Assembly: GCF_001423765.1 (NCBI RefSeq)
Contig: NZ_LMPG01000013.1
Span: 175,396-239,395, forward strand
Direction of reading: 5' to 3'
DNA: 64,000 nt
From: Sphingomonas sp. Leaf343
GTDB lineage: Bacteria > Pseudomonadota > Alphaproteobacteria > Sphingomonadales > Sphingomonadaceae
Shown: positions 7,395 to 16,624 of the stretch, one piece after another
Position numbering within the stretch: position 1 is the first letter of the stretch
How the letters are laid out: every line of letters starts with the position of its first letter
Program-made: the position numbers and the translations under genes
Notes under the pieces: model-generated
Seen by the model: the letters and a program-made list of their open reading frames with translations, nothing else
Told to the model about the DNA's origin: nothing
The model's database searches: none

Positions 7395-8696
7395 TTGCGT
7401 TCGATCTTTCCGTCTGCCGCCGTCACCCAGACCCGCTACGCGCTGCTGTCGTCGCTGCGCGCGCAGGGCTTCGGGATCGGCTCGTTCGAAACCGGCCAGC
7501 CCTTGCCGGGCGACCTGTTCATGGTCTGCGCCGGGGAGGCCGCACCGGCCCCCGCCCGCACCGTCATCCTGTCGGAACCGGCGGCGGGCGAAGGCCCGTC
7601 GGTAGTGCCCGGCCGCGACGGATCGCCGCACCGCGTCTGCTTCGACGGCAACGACGCCGCGGTAGGCTCCGCGATGGTCCGCGCGCTGGTCGGCGGACCG
7701 GAGATGCCCACCGCCGCCGATCCCGAGACGCTGGCGCTGTTCGCGCTGGCCGAGCGGGTGGCGCAGGCGGATATCACCGTCCTCATCAACGGCCCGACCG
7801 GCACCGGCAAGGAAGTGCTGGCCCGCGCGATCCACATGGGATCGACCCGCGCCGCCAGGCCGTTCATCGCGATCAACTGCGCCGCCCTGCCCGAATCGAT
7901 GCTGGAAGCGTTGCTGTTCGGTCACCAGAAGGGCGCGTTCACCGGCGCGTCGTCGGGTGGCGAGGGCTTTTTCCGCGCGGCGGAGGGCGGCACGATCCTG
8001 CTCGACGAGATCGCGGAGATGCCGCTGTCGCTTCAGGCGAAGCTGCTGCGCGTGTTGCAGGAGCGCGAGGTGGTGCCGATCGGCGCCTCCGTGCCGCAGC
8101 CGATCGACGTGCGCGTCGTCGCCTGCGCCAACCGCGACCTCCAGTCCGAAGTCGCCGCCGGCCGCTTCCGCGCCGATCTCTATTACCGCCTCGCCGTCTT
8201 TCCGTTGACCACCCGGTCGCTGGCCGACCGGCCGCAGGATATCCCCGCGCTCGCCGCGACGATGATCCTGCGCCATGCCGGCACCCGCGCCGTGGTGCCG
8301 TGGCCGACGCACCGCGCGATCGAGGCGCTGGTCCAGCACGACTGGCCGGGCAATGTCCGCGAGCTGGAGAATGTGATCCAGCGCGCGCTGCTCTTCGCCG
8401 GCGGTGCCACGATCGAGGCCGAGCATATCGTGTTCGACCGCCGCGTCGCCTTCACCTTCCAGCCCGCGTCCGCCCCCGTGCAGGCGGCGGCTCCGGTCGA
8501 GGCGACGTCACCCTCCACCTTGGGCAACGTCGTGCAGATGAGCGAGTTCGCGGCGATCCGCGAGACGCTGAAGGCCTGCGGCGGCAGCCGGATCGAGACG
8601 GCGAAGCGGCTCGGCATTTCCGAACGGACGCTACGCTATCGCCTCGCCAAGGCGCGCGAACAGGGTGAGGATCTCGCCCGGGTGGCCAACTCGTGA
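7395..8696 (+). CDS. Sigma-54-dependent flagellar activator (FlbD/FleQ-like)
   Basis: 433 residues. The central AAA+ domain has Walker A GPTGTGKE (about 133-140), the sigma-54-contacting GAFTGA loop (180-185), a Walker B ILLDEIAEM, and the DWPGNVRELENV motif. The C-terminus is a Fis-type helix-turn-helix (GSRIETAKRLGISERTLRYRL). The first 110 residues stand where a receiver domain would be but show no recognisable phosphorylation pocket, as in other flagellar regulators controlled by partner proteins instead of a kinase. It is the first gene of the large basal-body operon: its stop overlaps the fliE start (GTGA). It presumably acts on the sigma-54 promoter at 466-481. The GTTTACCG repeats upstream may bind a regulator. 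Confidence 0.9.
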   Translation: MRSIFPSAAVTQTRYALLSSLRAQGFGIGSFETGQPLPGDLFMVCAGEAAPAPARTVILSEPAAGEGPSVVPGRDGSPHRVCFDGNDAAVGSAMVRALVGGPEMPTAADPETLALFALAERVAQADITVLINGPTGTGKEVLARAIHMGSTRAARPFIAINCAALPESMLEALLFGHQKGAFTGASSGGEGFFRAAEGGTILLDEIAEMPLSLQAKLLRVLQEREVVPIGASVPQPIDVRVVACANRDLQSEVAAGRFRADLYYRLAVFPLTTRSLADRPQDIPALAATMILRHAGTRAVVPWPTHRAIEALVQHDWPGNVRELENVIQRALLFAGGATIEAEHIVFDRRVAFTFQPASAPVQAAAPVEATSPSTLGNVVQMSEFAAIRETLKACGGSRIETAKRLGISERTLRYRLAKAREQGEDLARVANS

Positions 8697-9049
8697 GCGT
8701 CGGTCCGGTCGGCGGTGTCGGCGGCATCGACCGCGTGATGCAGCTTCGCGCCCAGATCCTCGAACGCAATCAGGCGCTCGCCCGCGCCAGCGCCGCGCCG
8801 GCCCCGACCGCTGCGACGGAAGCGAAGCCGACCAGCTTCGCCGACACGCTGGAAGGTGCGCTGAAGAGCGTCAACGACGGCCAGAACGAAGCCGCCAAGC
8901 TCTCCGAAAGCTACGAGCGCGGCGAGACGGTCGACATCGCCAAGGTGATGCTCGCCCGCCAGCAGGCCAGCGTCGGCTTCGAAGCCACGTTGCAGGTCCG
9001 AAACAAACTGCTGTCCGCCTACAAGGACATCATGAGCATGCCGGTCTAA
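8693..9049 (+). CDS. fliE: FliE, MS ring-rod junction protein
   Basis: 118 residues. The C-terminal half carries the FliE pattern, with SFADTLEGALKSVNDGQNEAAKL followed by the conserved MLARQQASVGFEATLQVRNKLLSAYKDIMSM. FliE joins the MS ring to the proximal rod and is the first substrate of flagellar export. The GTG start at 8693 overlaps the activator's stop; the N-terminal glycine-rich leader has no counterpart in many FliE proteins but no other start fits the overlap. fliF starts five bases after its stop. Confidence 0.95.
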   Translation: MSVGPVGGVGGIDRVMQLRAQILERNQALARASAAPAPTAATEAKPTSFADTLEGALKSVNDGQNEAAKLSESYERGETVDIAKVMLARQQASVGFEATLQVRNKLLSAYKDIMSMPV

Positions 9050-9053
9050 ACCC

Positions 9054-10742
9054 ATGAGCACCGCCCTCACCACCACCACCGCCGGCGGCCCGGAACGGTT
9101 CGCCAACCCCCTCCGCCAGATCCAGGGCGTCATGGCCCAGCCCGCCGTGCGCCGCACCGCGCCGATGGCGCTGATGGTCGGCCTGATCGGCGCGGCCGCG
9201 CTGGCATGGACGACGCTGTCGGCTCCGCCGCAGAAGACGCTGTTCTCCGGCCTCGCCGATGCGGACAAGGCCGCAGTCGTGCAGAGCCTGGAACAGGCGA
9301 GCATCGCCGCGCATGTCGACGACGCCACCGGCGCGATCACCGTCGATGAGGACGCGTACAGCAAGGCGCGGATGCTGCTGGCGTCGCAGGGCCTGCCCAA
9401 GGCGGCACCCGGCGGCTATGCGATCCTCGACCAGTTGCCGATGGGCGTCAGCCGCGCGGTCGAGGGCGAGCGGCTGCGTCAGGCGCGCGAGACGGAACTG
9501 GCCCGCTCGATCCAGGACATCGATGCCGTCGCCGAGGCGCGCGTCCATCTCGCCACGCCCGAAGCGTCGGTGTTCGTCCGCGACAAGGCGGAGCCGACCG
9601 CGTCGGTGATCGTCAAGCTCAACGCCGGCCGCTCGCTGTCCGACGCGCAGGTGTCGTCGATCATCAATCTCGTCGCCTCGTCGGTGCCGGGGATGAAGCC
9701 CGACTCGGTGACGATCGTCGATCAGGCGGGCGCGCTGCTGACCAAGCCGGGCGGGCGCGACGCGCTGGGCGCGGCGGGTGACGAACGGCTCGACGTGCAG
9801 AACCGCGTCGAGGACAAGTACCGCCAGCAACTGACGCAGTTGCTGACGCCGTTGCTCGGCACGGGCAATTTCAGCGCCGAGGTGCAGGCCGACGTCAATC
9901 TCGACGAGACGCAGGCGACGCGCGAAAGCTACGAGAAGCAGGGCGCGCTGCGGGCCGAAACCGGCAACTGGACGGGCAATCAGGCACCCGGCGGCCAGAC
10001 TCCCGGCGGCATCCCCGGCGCGCTGTCGAACACGCCGCCGCCCGCCTCCACCTTGCAGGTGCCGACGCCGGCCGTCGGCGCGAGCGGCGGACCGCAGCCG
10101 GTGGCCGGCGGTCCTGCCCCGGACGCCGCGAAACAATCGGACAGCTATCAGCGCGCCTATGATCTGGGCCGCGAGGTATCCGTCACCCGCGCCGCGCCGG
10201 GTTCGATCAAGCGCCTGTCGGTCGCCGTCGTCCTGCGCGAGCCGGACAAGGGTCGGCGCACCGCGATGGAGATCACGCAGATCACCGATCTGGTGAAGAG
10301 CGCGGTCGGATACGACGCCAATCGTCAGGATCAGGTGACGGTCATCAGCAAGAAGTTCGCCGGTGCGACGGAAGCCGAAGCGCCTCCTGCGTGGTACGAC
10401 AATGCGTGGCTGCCGATGGTGGCGCGCAACCTGACCGCCGTCGTCATCGTGCTGCTGGTGCTGCTGCTCGGCGTCCGCCCGCTCGCCAGGTCGCTGATGA
10501 AGAAGCGCGACGATGCGATGCCCGGTGCCGCACAGACCGCCACGGCCGGCGCGCTGACCGGCGGCGTCACGACGATCGGCGAGGATGGCATGCCGGTGGT
10601 TACCGCGCCGGTCAGCCTCGACCAGATGGAAAACTCCCGCGGCTATGACGAGCGGATCGGCGCGGTGCGTGGCTTCACCCGCGACAATCCGGCGCGCGCC
10701 GCCCTCGCCGTGCGCGACATGATAAAGGCCGACGCGAAGTGA
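9054..10742 (+). CDS. fliF: FliF, flagellar MS ring protein
   Basis: 562 residues, normal for FliF. A first membrane helix (about 38-55) is followed by the periplasmic YscJ/FliF domains with TLFSGLADADKAAVVQSLEQ, VDEDAYSKARMLLASQGLP and ASVIVKLNAGRSLSDAQVSSIINLVASSVPG. A Pro/Gly-rich disordered loop (about 305-360) precedes the second periplasmic domain, and a second membrane helix (about 460-480) leads to the cytosolic tail that binds FliG (ending NPARAALAVRDMIKAD). The stop overlaps the fliG start. It forms the ring on which switch and export gate assemble. Confidence 0.96.
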   Translation: MSTALTTTTAGGPERFANPLRQIQGVMAQPAVRRTAPMALMVGLIGAAALAWTTLSAPPQKTLFSGLADADKAAVVQSLEQASIAAHVDDATGAITVDEDAYSKARMLLASQGLPKAAPGGYAILDQLPMGVSRAVEGERLRQARETELARSIQDIDAVAEARVHLATPEASVFVRDKAEPTASVIVKLNAGRSLSDAQVSSIINLVASSVPGMKPDSVTIVDQAGALLTKPGGRDALGAAGDERLDVQNRVEDKYRQQLTQLLTPLLGTGNFSAEVQADVNLDETQATRESYEKQGALRAETGNWTGNQAPGGQTPGGIPGALSNTPPPASTLQVPTPAVGASGGPQPVAGGPAPDAAKQSDSYQRAYDLGREVSVTRAAPGSIKRLSVAVVLREPDKGRRTAMEITQITDLVKSAVGYDANRQDQVTVISKKFAGATEAEAPPAWYDNAWLPMVARNLTAVVIVLLVLLLGVRPLARSLMKKRDDAMPGAAQTATAGALTGGVTTIGEDGMPVVTAPVSLDQMENSRGYDERIGAVRGFTRDNPARAALAVRDMIKADAK

Positions 10743-11758
10743 GCGACGCCGCCCCCGCGGCCCCGCCGGCCCGCACCTATACCGGCATCGAACGCGCCGC
10801 CGTGCTGATGATGATCGTCGGCGAGGAAGAGGCCGCCGCGATCCTCCAGAAGCTGGAGCCGGACGAGGTCCGCCAGCTCGGCAGCGCGATGTTCGCGGTG
10901 GCCGACGTGTCGGAGGACGAGGTCGAGCATGTCCTCGACGATTTCGTCGGTCGTGCCCGCGACCGCACCGGCATCACCTTCGATCCGGGTCCGCAGATCG
11001 AGAAGGTCATGAACCGCGCGCTCGGCCGGGAAAAGGCGGAGAGCGTGCTCGCCCGCATCACCCCGCCCGAAGCGGTGTGCGAGCTGGAACTGCTCGACTG
11101 GATGGAGCCGAACGAGATCGCATCGATGATCGAGAAGGAGCATCCGCAGATCGCCGCCGTCGTCATCGCCAATCTGGACCCCGCGATCGGTGGTCAGGTA
11201 TTGGAGTTGATGCCGGAGGCGGCACAGCCGGATATCCTGCATCGCATCGCCAAGCTGGGACCGATCACGCCCGATGCGGTCGAGACGCTGAAGGACGTAT
11301 TGTCGCGGCGGACCGGCGGCAGCAGCTCGACGGTCATGCTGGGCGGCGCACGCGAGGCGGCGAAGATCCTGTCGGGCGCGCGCAAGGCGACCGAGCAGCG
11401 GGTCATGCCCAAGCTGTTCAAGATCGACCGCGACGTCGCCAAGCAGATCGAGGAGGCGCTGTTCGTCTTCGACAACCTGCTGGAGATGGACGACAAGAAC
11501 CTGGCCACGCTGATCCGCAACGTGGACGGCGAGGTGCTGGTCAAGTCGCTGAAGGGTGTGGACGAGGCGATCCGCGCACGCTTCCTGGGCTGCATGTCGG
11601 CCCGCGCCGCGGACGGTATCCGCGACGAGATGGAATCGCGCGGGCCGATGAAGCTGGCCGAGGTGCTGGAGGCGCAGAAGGCGATGATCGCCGTCGCCCG
11701 CACATTGGCCAAGGACGGCACGATCATGATGGGCGCGGGCGAGGACGACTATGTCTGA
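10739..11758 (+). CDS. fliG: FliG, flagellar motor switch protein
   Basis: 339 residues covering the three FliG domains: the N-terminal FliF-binding part (ERAAVLMMIVGEEEAAAILQKLEPDEVRQLG), the middle domain with the EHPQ motif (IEKEHPQIAAVVIANL, near residue 125), and the C-terminal torque domain with KSLKGVDEAIRARFLGCMSARAADGIRDEME, which holds the charged residues that meet the stator. It forms the upper part of the C ring and turns under the MotAB stators (not in this window). GTG start at 10739 overlaps the fliF stop; its stop lies inside the start of fliH. Confidence 0.97.
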   Translation: MSDAAPAAPPARTYTGIERAAVLMMIVGEEEAAAILQKLEPDEVRQLGSAMFAVADVSEDEVEHVLDDFVGRARDRTGITFDPGPQIEKVMNRALGREKAESVLARITPPEAVCELELLDWMEPNEIASMIEKEHPQIAAVVIANLDPAIGGQVLELMPEAAQPDILHRIAKLGPITPDAVETLKDVLSRRTGGSSSTVMLGGAREAAKILSGARKATEQRVMPKLFKIDRDVAKQIEEALFVFDNLLEMDDKNLATLIRNVDGEVLVKSLKGVDEAIRARFLGCMSARAADGIRDEMESRGPMKLAEVLEAQKAMIAVARTLAKDGTIMMGAGEDDYV

Positions 11759-12500
11759 TTTCCACGAGTCGGGCGGCTTCGTCGCCGGCTTCGCCGCGCG
11801 CCACGAGGTCGCCGCCGGACTGTTGCAGGCGGCGTTCGCGCCACCGGGCGGCTTCGCCCCATCCGACCCGCGCGAGCGGATCGCCGGGGCGGTCGCGAGC
11901 GGGGCCGGCATGCCCCGCCACTTCTCACCCGCCAATCCGGGCAACAATCCGACCGCGGGCTGGAATCCGCTCGACGCGTGCACACCGCCCGCGGAGCAGC
12001 CGTTCGTCGACCCCGTCGCGGCCGCCCGCGCGGAAGGCTATGCGGAGGGACTGGCCGACGCGACCGCGCTGGCCGGGGCGGAGCGTGACCGCGACGGGGC
12101 GCTGATCCAGGGCATCGCGGGGCAACTGTCCGCCGACCGCATCGATCGCGCGGCGATCGCCGCGCAGCTGCGCCAGACCGTGATGCTGCTCGTCACCCGC
12201 GTCGTCGGCGATGTCGGCGTCGCCGCGGACCGTCTGACGGCGCGCGTCGAGATCGCCGCCCGGATGCTCGCGGACGCGCAGGAATCGGCGATGCTTCGCG
12301 TGCACCCGGAGGATGTCGCGCTGCTGGAGGGCCGCCTGCCCGCGACGATCTTCGCGGTCGGCGACGCGCAGGTGTCGCGCGGCAGCTTCGTCCTCGAAAG
12401 CGCGTCGACGATGGTGGAGGACGGACCGGCGTTGTGGCTGGAGCAACTGACCGCCGCGATCGACCGCGTTCCCCTGCCCCAAGGTGCCGCCGCATGCTGA
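11751..12500 (+). CDS. fliH: FliH, regulator of the flagellar export ATPase
   Basis: 249 residues with the diverged FliH layout: a disordered Pro/Gly/Ala N-terminus, a central helix (ARAEGYAEGLADATALAGAERDRDG, near 90-115) and a C-terminal domain like the V-ATPase E subunit (VTRVVGDVGVAADRLTARVEIAARML, then MLRVHPEDVALLEGRLP). FliH dimers bind FliI and deliver it to the export gate. The call is supported by the position between fliG (8-base overlap) and fliI (7-base overlap). Sequence similarity alone would be marginal for the first 80 residues. Confidence 0.88.
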   Translation: MSDFHESGGFVAGFAARHEVAAGLLQAAFAPPGGFAPSDPRERIAGAVASGAGMPRHFSPANPGNNPTAGWNPLDACTPPAEQPFVDPVAAARAEGYAEGLADATALAGAERDRDGALIQGIAGQLSADRIDRAAIAAQLRQTVMLLVTRVVGDVGVAADRLTARVEIAARMLADAQESAMLRVHPEDVALLEGRLPATIFAVGDAQVSRGSFVLESASTMVEDGPALWLEQLTAAIDRVPLPQGAAAC

Positions 12501-13813
12501 ACCGGTTCGCGGCGGATTATCTCGACACGCTCGCCAATGCCGATTTTCGCCCAACCGCGAAGGTGTCGGGCCGGCTGATGTCGTGCGACGGCCTGTTGAT
12601 GGAGGCGGTCGGCCTGTCGTTGCCCGTCGGCACCGTCTGCATGGTCGGCGACACGGTGGAGGCAGAAGTCATCGGCTTTCGCGGCGAACGCACGCTGCTG
12701 ATGAATCTCGGCGGCCCCGCGCCGCTATTGCCGAAGGCGCTGGTGCGGCCGCTCGGCGCCGCCGGCGAGGCGGAGGTCGGCGACGCGATGCTGGGTCGCG
12801 TGGTCGACGGCGCGGGCAAGCCGATCGACGGGCTGGGGCCAATCCGCGGCGCGCAGACCTGGCCGCTGGCCGGCAAGCTGCAGGGACCGCTGGACCGTGG
12901 CCGCGTGCTGGAGCCGCTGGACGTCGGCGTCCGCGCGATCAACGGGTTGCTGACGGTCGGCAAGGGCCAGCGCATCGGCATCATGGCCGGCTCCGGTGTC
13001 GGCAAATCGGTGCTGCTGGGCATGATGGTCCGCGCCGCCAAGGCCGACGTGATCGTCATCGGCCTGATCGGCGAGCGCAGCCGCGAGGTCGCCGACTTCC
13101 TCGATACCAAGGTCGCGGGCGAGGCGCGCACGCGTTCCGTCGTGGTCGCGGTGCCCGCCAACCACTCGCCCGTGCTGCGTATCCGCGGCGCGCTGCGCAC
13201 GCATGCCATCGCGGAATATTTCCGCGCGCAGGGCAAGAACGTGCTGCTCATCATGGATTCGCTGACCCGCGTCGCGCATGCCGGTCGGGAGATCGGACTG
13301 GCGCTCGGCGAGCCGGCGTCGGCGCGCGGCTATCCCCCGTCGGCCATCGCGATGCTGCCGAACCTGATCGAGCGCGCCGGCACCGACGCGCACGGAACGG
13401 GCGCGATCACCGCGATCTATACCGTGCTGGCGGATGGCGACGACGGCAACGATCCGGTCGTCGACTCCGCGCGATCGATCCTCGACGGGCATATCGTGCT
13501 GAGCCGTGCGCTGGCGGAGCGCGGCGTCTATCCCGCGATCAACGTCGGCCCGTCGGTCAGCCGCGTGATGACCGATATCGCCGGGCACGATCACCTCGCC
13601 GCCGCGCGCGTGCTGCGCCGGCATCTCGCGACCTACGAAGAGAATCGCGATCTGGTGCTGATGGGCGCGTACCGGGCCGGGACCGATCCGGCGATCGATG
13701 CCGCCATCGCCTATCACCCCGCCGTCACCGACTATATCCGGCAGGACCCGGACGAGACGGTGTCGCTGGGCGACGCCGCCGCCGAGCTGGTCGGCGTGTT
13801 CGGCATGCCATGA
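12494..13813 (+). CDS. fliI: FliI, flagellar export ATPase
   Basis: 439 residues from the ATG at 12494, chosen because it overlaps the fliH stop and gives the normal FliI length; a longer upstream frame is shadow of fliH. The F1-ATPase-like core has Walker A GSGVGKS (around residues 166-172), Walker B VLLIMDSLTRVAHA, and the family stretch GEPASARGYPPSAIAMLPNLIERAG. It energises substrate unloading at the export gate with FliH and FliJ. The C-terminal part ends DETVSLGDAAAELVGVFGMP. Its stop overlaps fliJ by ATGA. Confidence 0.97.
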   Translation: MLNRFAADYLDTLANADFRPTAKVSGRLMSCDGLLMEAVGLSLPVGTVCMVGDTVEAEVIGFRGERTLLMNLGGPAPLLPKALVRPLGAAGEAEVGDAMLGRVVDGAGKPIDGLGPIRGAQTWPLAGKLQGPLDRGRVLEPLDVGVRAINGLLTVGKGQRIGIMAGSGVGKSVLLGMMVRAAKADVIVIGLIGERSREVADFLDTKVAGEARTRSVVVAVPANHSPVLRIRGALRTHAIAEYFRAQGKNVLLIMDSLTRVAHAGREIGLALGEPASARGYPPSAIAMLPNLIERAGTDAHGTGAITAIYTVLADGDDGNDPVVDSARSILDGHIVLSRALAERGVYPAINVGPSVSRVMTDIAGHDHLAAARVLRRHLATYEENRDLVLMGAYRAGTDPAIDAAIAYHPAVTDYIRQDPDETVSLGDAAAELVGVFGMP

Positions 13814-14238
13814 GCGTGCAGAAGGAGAAGATGCTGGCCCGGCTGCACCGCGTCCGCACGCTCCAGCTCGGACTGGCGCGCGCCGAGGAGGTCCGGCAGG
13901 CGGAGGCGCTGGCGGGCGAACATCAACTGACGCAGCGCATCTCCGCGCTGGTCGATGCCGTCGCGCCGACGACGCAATCGACGGGCGCGCACGATCTGTC
14001 GGCCGCCGCCTATTACCGGGAACGGCTGCAACGCACCGCCGACGCCGCCGTCACGCGCGTCGAAATGGCCGAACGCCGCGCCAATGTCGCGACCGAAGCC
14101 ACGCGCGCCGCCAAGCGCGACCAGACCGCCGTCGAAAAGCTGATGGAACGCGCGCGCCATGCCGCTACGGCCCGGGAAATGCGCGCGCTGGAAGACGCAC
14201 CGGGCATTCCCCGCGCGAAACGGCACGGTCCTTGCTGA
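13810..14238 (+). CDS. fliJ: FliJ-like flagellar export component
   Basis: 142 residues, highly helical and charged, opening KEKMLARLHRVRTLQLGLARAEEVRQAEALAGEH and continuing as a long coiled coil (AAYYRERLQRTADAAVTRVEMAERRANVATEATRAAKRDQ). FliJ is the central stalk of the FliI hexamer and recycles export chaperones. FliJ proteins are poorly conserved; the call comes from size, coiled-coil character and position immediately after fliI with an ATGA overlap. It ends 34 bases before the likely fliK start. Confidence 0.8.
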   Translation: MSVQKEKMLARLHRVRTLQLGLARAEEVRQAEALAGEHQLTQRISALVDAVAPTTQSTGAHDLSAAAYYRERLQRTADAAVTRVEMAERRANVATEATRAAKRDQTAVEKLMERARHAATAREMRALEDAPGIPRAKRHGPC

Positions 14239-14272
14239 TCGAGTTCCGAATAGTCCGGGACACCGTTACGCC

Positions 14273-16606
14273 ATGATCCAGTCCACTGCCGCCACTCTCC
14301 GCCCCGCCGTTCCTGCGGGCGTCGCCGCTGCCGGCGCGCCGGTGGCGGTCGGCGGTGGCGGCGTGTTCGCGCTGCCGAGTGCGGGCAGCACAGGCGTCGG
14401 CGCGACGGGCGGCATCGCGACCGGCGCGACGACACCGGATTTTGCCGTGTCGATTGCCCTCCCTGCCGACGATCGGCAGCCGGATGCCGCGACCGGCAAG
14501 AGCTTGCCGATACCGGTGCCGATGCCGGCGGTGGCCGTCCTGCCGACCACGCCGGATGCCCCGCTGCCCCCGGCCCGGTTCCCTTCGGCCCCGTTACCGC
14601 CGGTCGCGACGTCGCCGATGCCGACGCCTGCGCCCACCGACGATCATGACGTCGCTATGGTCGCGTGCGGCCTGATCGTCGGCAGGCCGGTCGGCATCGA
14701 TCCGAAGCCCCCGGTGGATGGGCAGGGATCGCCGTGGCCGACGCCGACGCTCCCGCCTGTCGTGAAGAACCCGTTACCGACGACGCCCGTGTCGCTGCCG
14801 GTGCGGTCCGCCATCCCGAGCGGCCATACCGCTCCCGTCGTATTGCCGGACATCCTCACGCCGCCCGCTGCGGCAGCACGACCATCGCCGGTCGCGCCGA
14901 CGGTCGACATCGCACCGCGTCCGATCACCGGGCAGGGAGACGAACCAAAGCCGAAAACGGCCGAGGAATTTCCCTATCCGGTCGAGATCGTCATCACCGA
15001 TCCGAACGCGCCGGCGATGCCGGTGCCGGTGGCGACGGGCATCGCACCCGTCCCCCCGGCCATAGTCCCTGCGGACTCCGCCGCACCTGCTCCGATCATC
15101 CCCGCTCCGATCGCGGTCGATCACGCCTCCGGCGATCCCGTCGTGCCCCATCGGCTGCCCCCTGCTGGCAAACGACCGATCCCGACCGCGGACAAACCGA
15201 CGCCGCCGATCGCCGATCTGCCGACACCGACCACGGCCAACCTGCCCGACACGATCGAGCCGGACGCCCCGGATCGCGAGGACCCTGCCGCCGTATCGAT
15301 CGCCCCTCCGGTTTTGGACGCGGTGGCTCCCGCCCCGGTTGCGATGCCCCTCACGGAGCCGGCGACGGTGGACAAACCCGCTCCGGCGAAGGCTCGTGGC
15401 CCGATCGTTCCTCAGGTCGCCGCAGCGCCCGGACCCGGACCGACCGTCGCACAGCCTGCGCCAGACGCGCCGGTCGAACCGGGTCCGGATACGCCCGCCG
15501 TGCCCGATCGTCATCCCGCCGCATCCGGTTTGCCGATCGCGCCGCAGGTTGCCCCGCCCTTCCCGATCGACTTGCCGATCATCGACTATGCGCCGCCCGA
15601 GGCACCCGTCGAACGCGCGCCCGCCACCGGGACGCCGCTGCCACTCGTCGGCCCGCCGACGATCGCGATCGCCGCAGCGGTGCCCGTGACGGGCGCGATC
15701 GCTCGCCCCAACTCACCCGCTAGCGGGGCGCTACCCACGCAGGGCGATCCCGTCGCGGCGATGGCCAGCGCGCTGAACGCGACGATTACGACGCCGCCGC
15801 CGCGCGCCGCGACCGATCCGGCGCAACCCGTTGCCGCCGGTGTGCCCGTGGCCCCCAGTGGGCCCGTTGCCGCCGGTGTGCCCGTCGCGAACGTCGCCGC
15901 GCCCTTGGTGGCCGCTCCCGTATCGGCAGTGCCGGCCCAGGCCATGCCCTCGCCCGAGCGACCGATCGCCGAGGCACCGCCTGCTTCTGCACCGCTGCCC
16001 CCCCTTCCCGCCGCGACCGTCGGAACGACGGCGAGCGCCGGCATCGTTTTCGGCGCGGCCAGGCTTGCCGCCCAGCGCAGCGAGCGCGAGGATCGTATCC
16101 TGACGGTCGGTGCCGAGGCGCTGGCCGCCACGATCGCGCCCACCGAGCGGCTCGCCGTGGCGGCTCCACAGGGCGGCGGCCAGGCCAGTCTCGACATGAC
16201 CGACCAGCGTTGGCCGCACGCGATGGTCGCGCATATCGCCGCGCTTCGCGATGCCGTGGCGGACGCCGCGAACGCCATGGACACGCGTATCCGGCTGGTG
16301 CCGGACGCGCTGGGCGGCATCGATATCGGCGTGCGGCAGGACGGCGACACGCTGCACGTCCACTTCGCCGCCGATCAGCCGCAGACCCGCGCCCTGCTTC
16401 AGGAGGCGCAGCCGCGACTCGCCGAAGCCGCGGAAGCGCGTGGCCTGAAGCTGGGCCAGACCTCGGTCGGCACCGACGCCGGCCAGAACCAGCAGCGTCA
16501 GCAGCAGCAATCGCAGCAGCACCAGCCGAACACGCCGTCGGCGCGCCGCAATCCTTCCACCGCCTCCGCCGCCACCGCCGATACCGGCGACGGGCGGATC
16601 GCCTAA
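14273..16606 (+). CDS. fliK: FliK, flagellar hook-length control protein
   Basis: 777 residues from ATG 14273; an in-frame start at 14159 lies within fliJ and is less likely. About the first 600 residues are an extreme low-complexity Pro/Ala/Val/Thr stretch that would serve as the molecular ruler; it includes a 36-base tandem duplication (15827-15849 and 15863-15885, encoding PVAAGVPVA twice). The C-terminal part (about 645-740) is the globular hook-length domain (ALRDAVADAANAMDTRIRLVPDALGGIDIGV, then LHVHFAADQPQTRALLQEAQPRLAEA) that signals FlhB to switch export from hook to filament. A Gln-rich tail follows. The protein is about twice the length of the enterobacterial one, and the proline richness is unusual. 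Confidence 0.9.
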   Translation: MIQSTAATLRPAVPAGVAAAGAPVAVGGGGVFALPSAGSTGVGATGGIATGATTPDFAVSIALPADDRQPDAATGKSLPIPVPMPAVAVLPTTPDAPLPPARFPSAPLPPVATSPMPTPAPTDDHDVAMVACGLIVGRPVGIDPKPPVDGQGSPWPTPTLPPVVKNPLPTTPVSLPVRSAIPSGHTAPVVLPDILTPPAAAARPSPVAPTVDIAPRPITGQGDEPKPKTAEEFPYPVEIVITDPNAPAMPVPVATGIAPVPPAIVPADSAAPAPIIPAPIAVDHASGDPVVPHRLPPAGKRPIPTADKPTPPIADLPTPTTANLPDTIEPDAPDREDPAAVSIAPPVLDAVAPAPVAMPLTEPATVDKPAPAKARGPIVPQVAAAPGPGPTVAQPAPDAPVEPGPDTPAVPDRHPAASGLPIAPQVAPPFPIDLPIIDYAPPEAPVERAPATGTPLPLVGPPTIAIAAAVPVTGAIARPNSPASGALPTQGDPVAAMASALNATITTPPPRAATDPAQPVAAGVPVAPSGPVAAGVPVANVAAPLVAAPVSAVPAQAMPSPERPIAEAPPASAPLPPLPAATVGTTASAGIVFGAARLAAQRSEREDRILTVGAEALAATIAPTERLAVAAPQGGGQASLDMTDQRWPHAMVAHIAALRDAVADAANAMDTRIRLVPDALGGIDIGVRQDGDTLHVHFAADQPQTRALLQEAQPRLAEAAEARGLKLGQTSVGTDAGQNQQRQQQQSQQHQPNTPSARRNPSTASAATADTGDGRIA

Positions 16607-16624
16607 TTTCCGGGAGTTTCAACG

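Noticed and set aside
15827..15885. Possible CRISPR-like repeat in the middle of fliK
   Set aside because: Only two copies, in frame, encoding the same PVAAGVPVA segment; an ordinary coding duplication.
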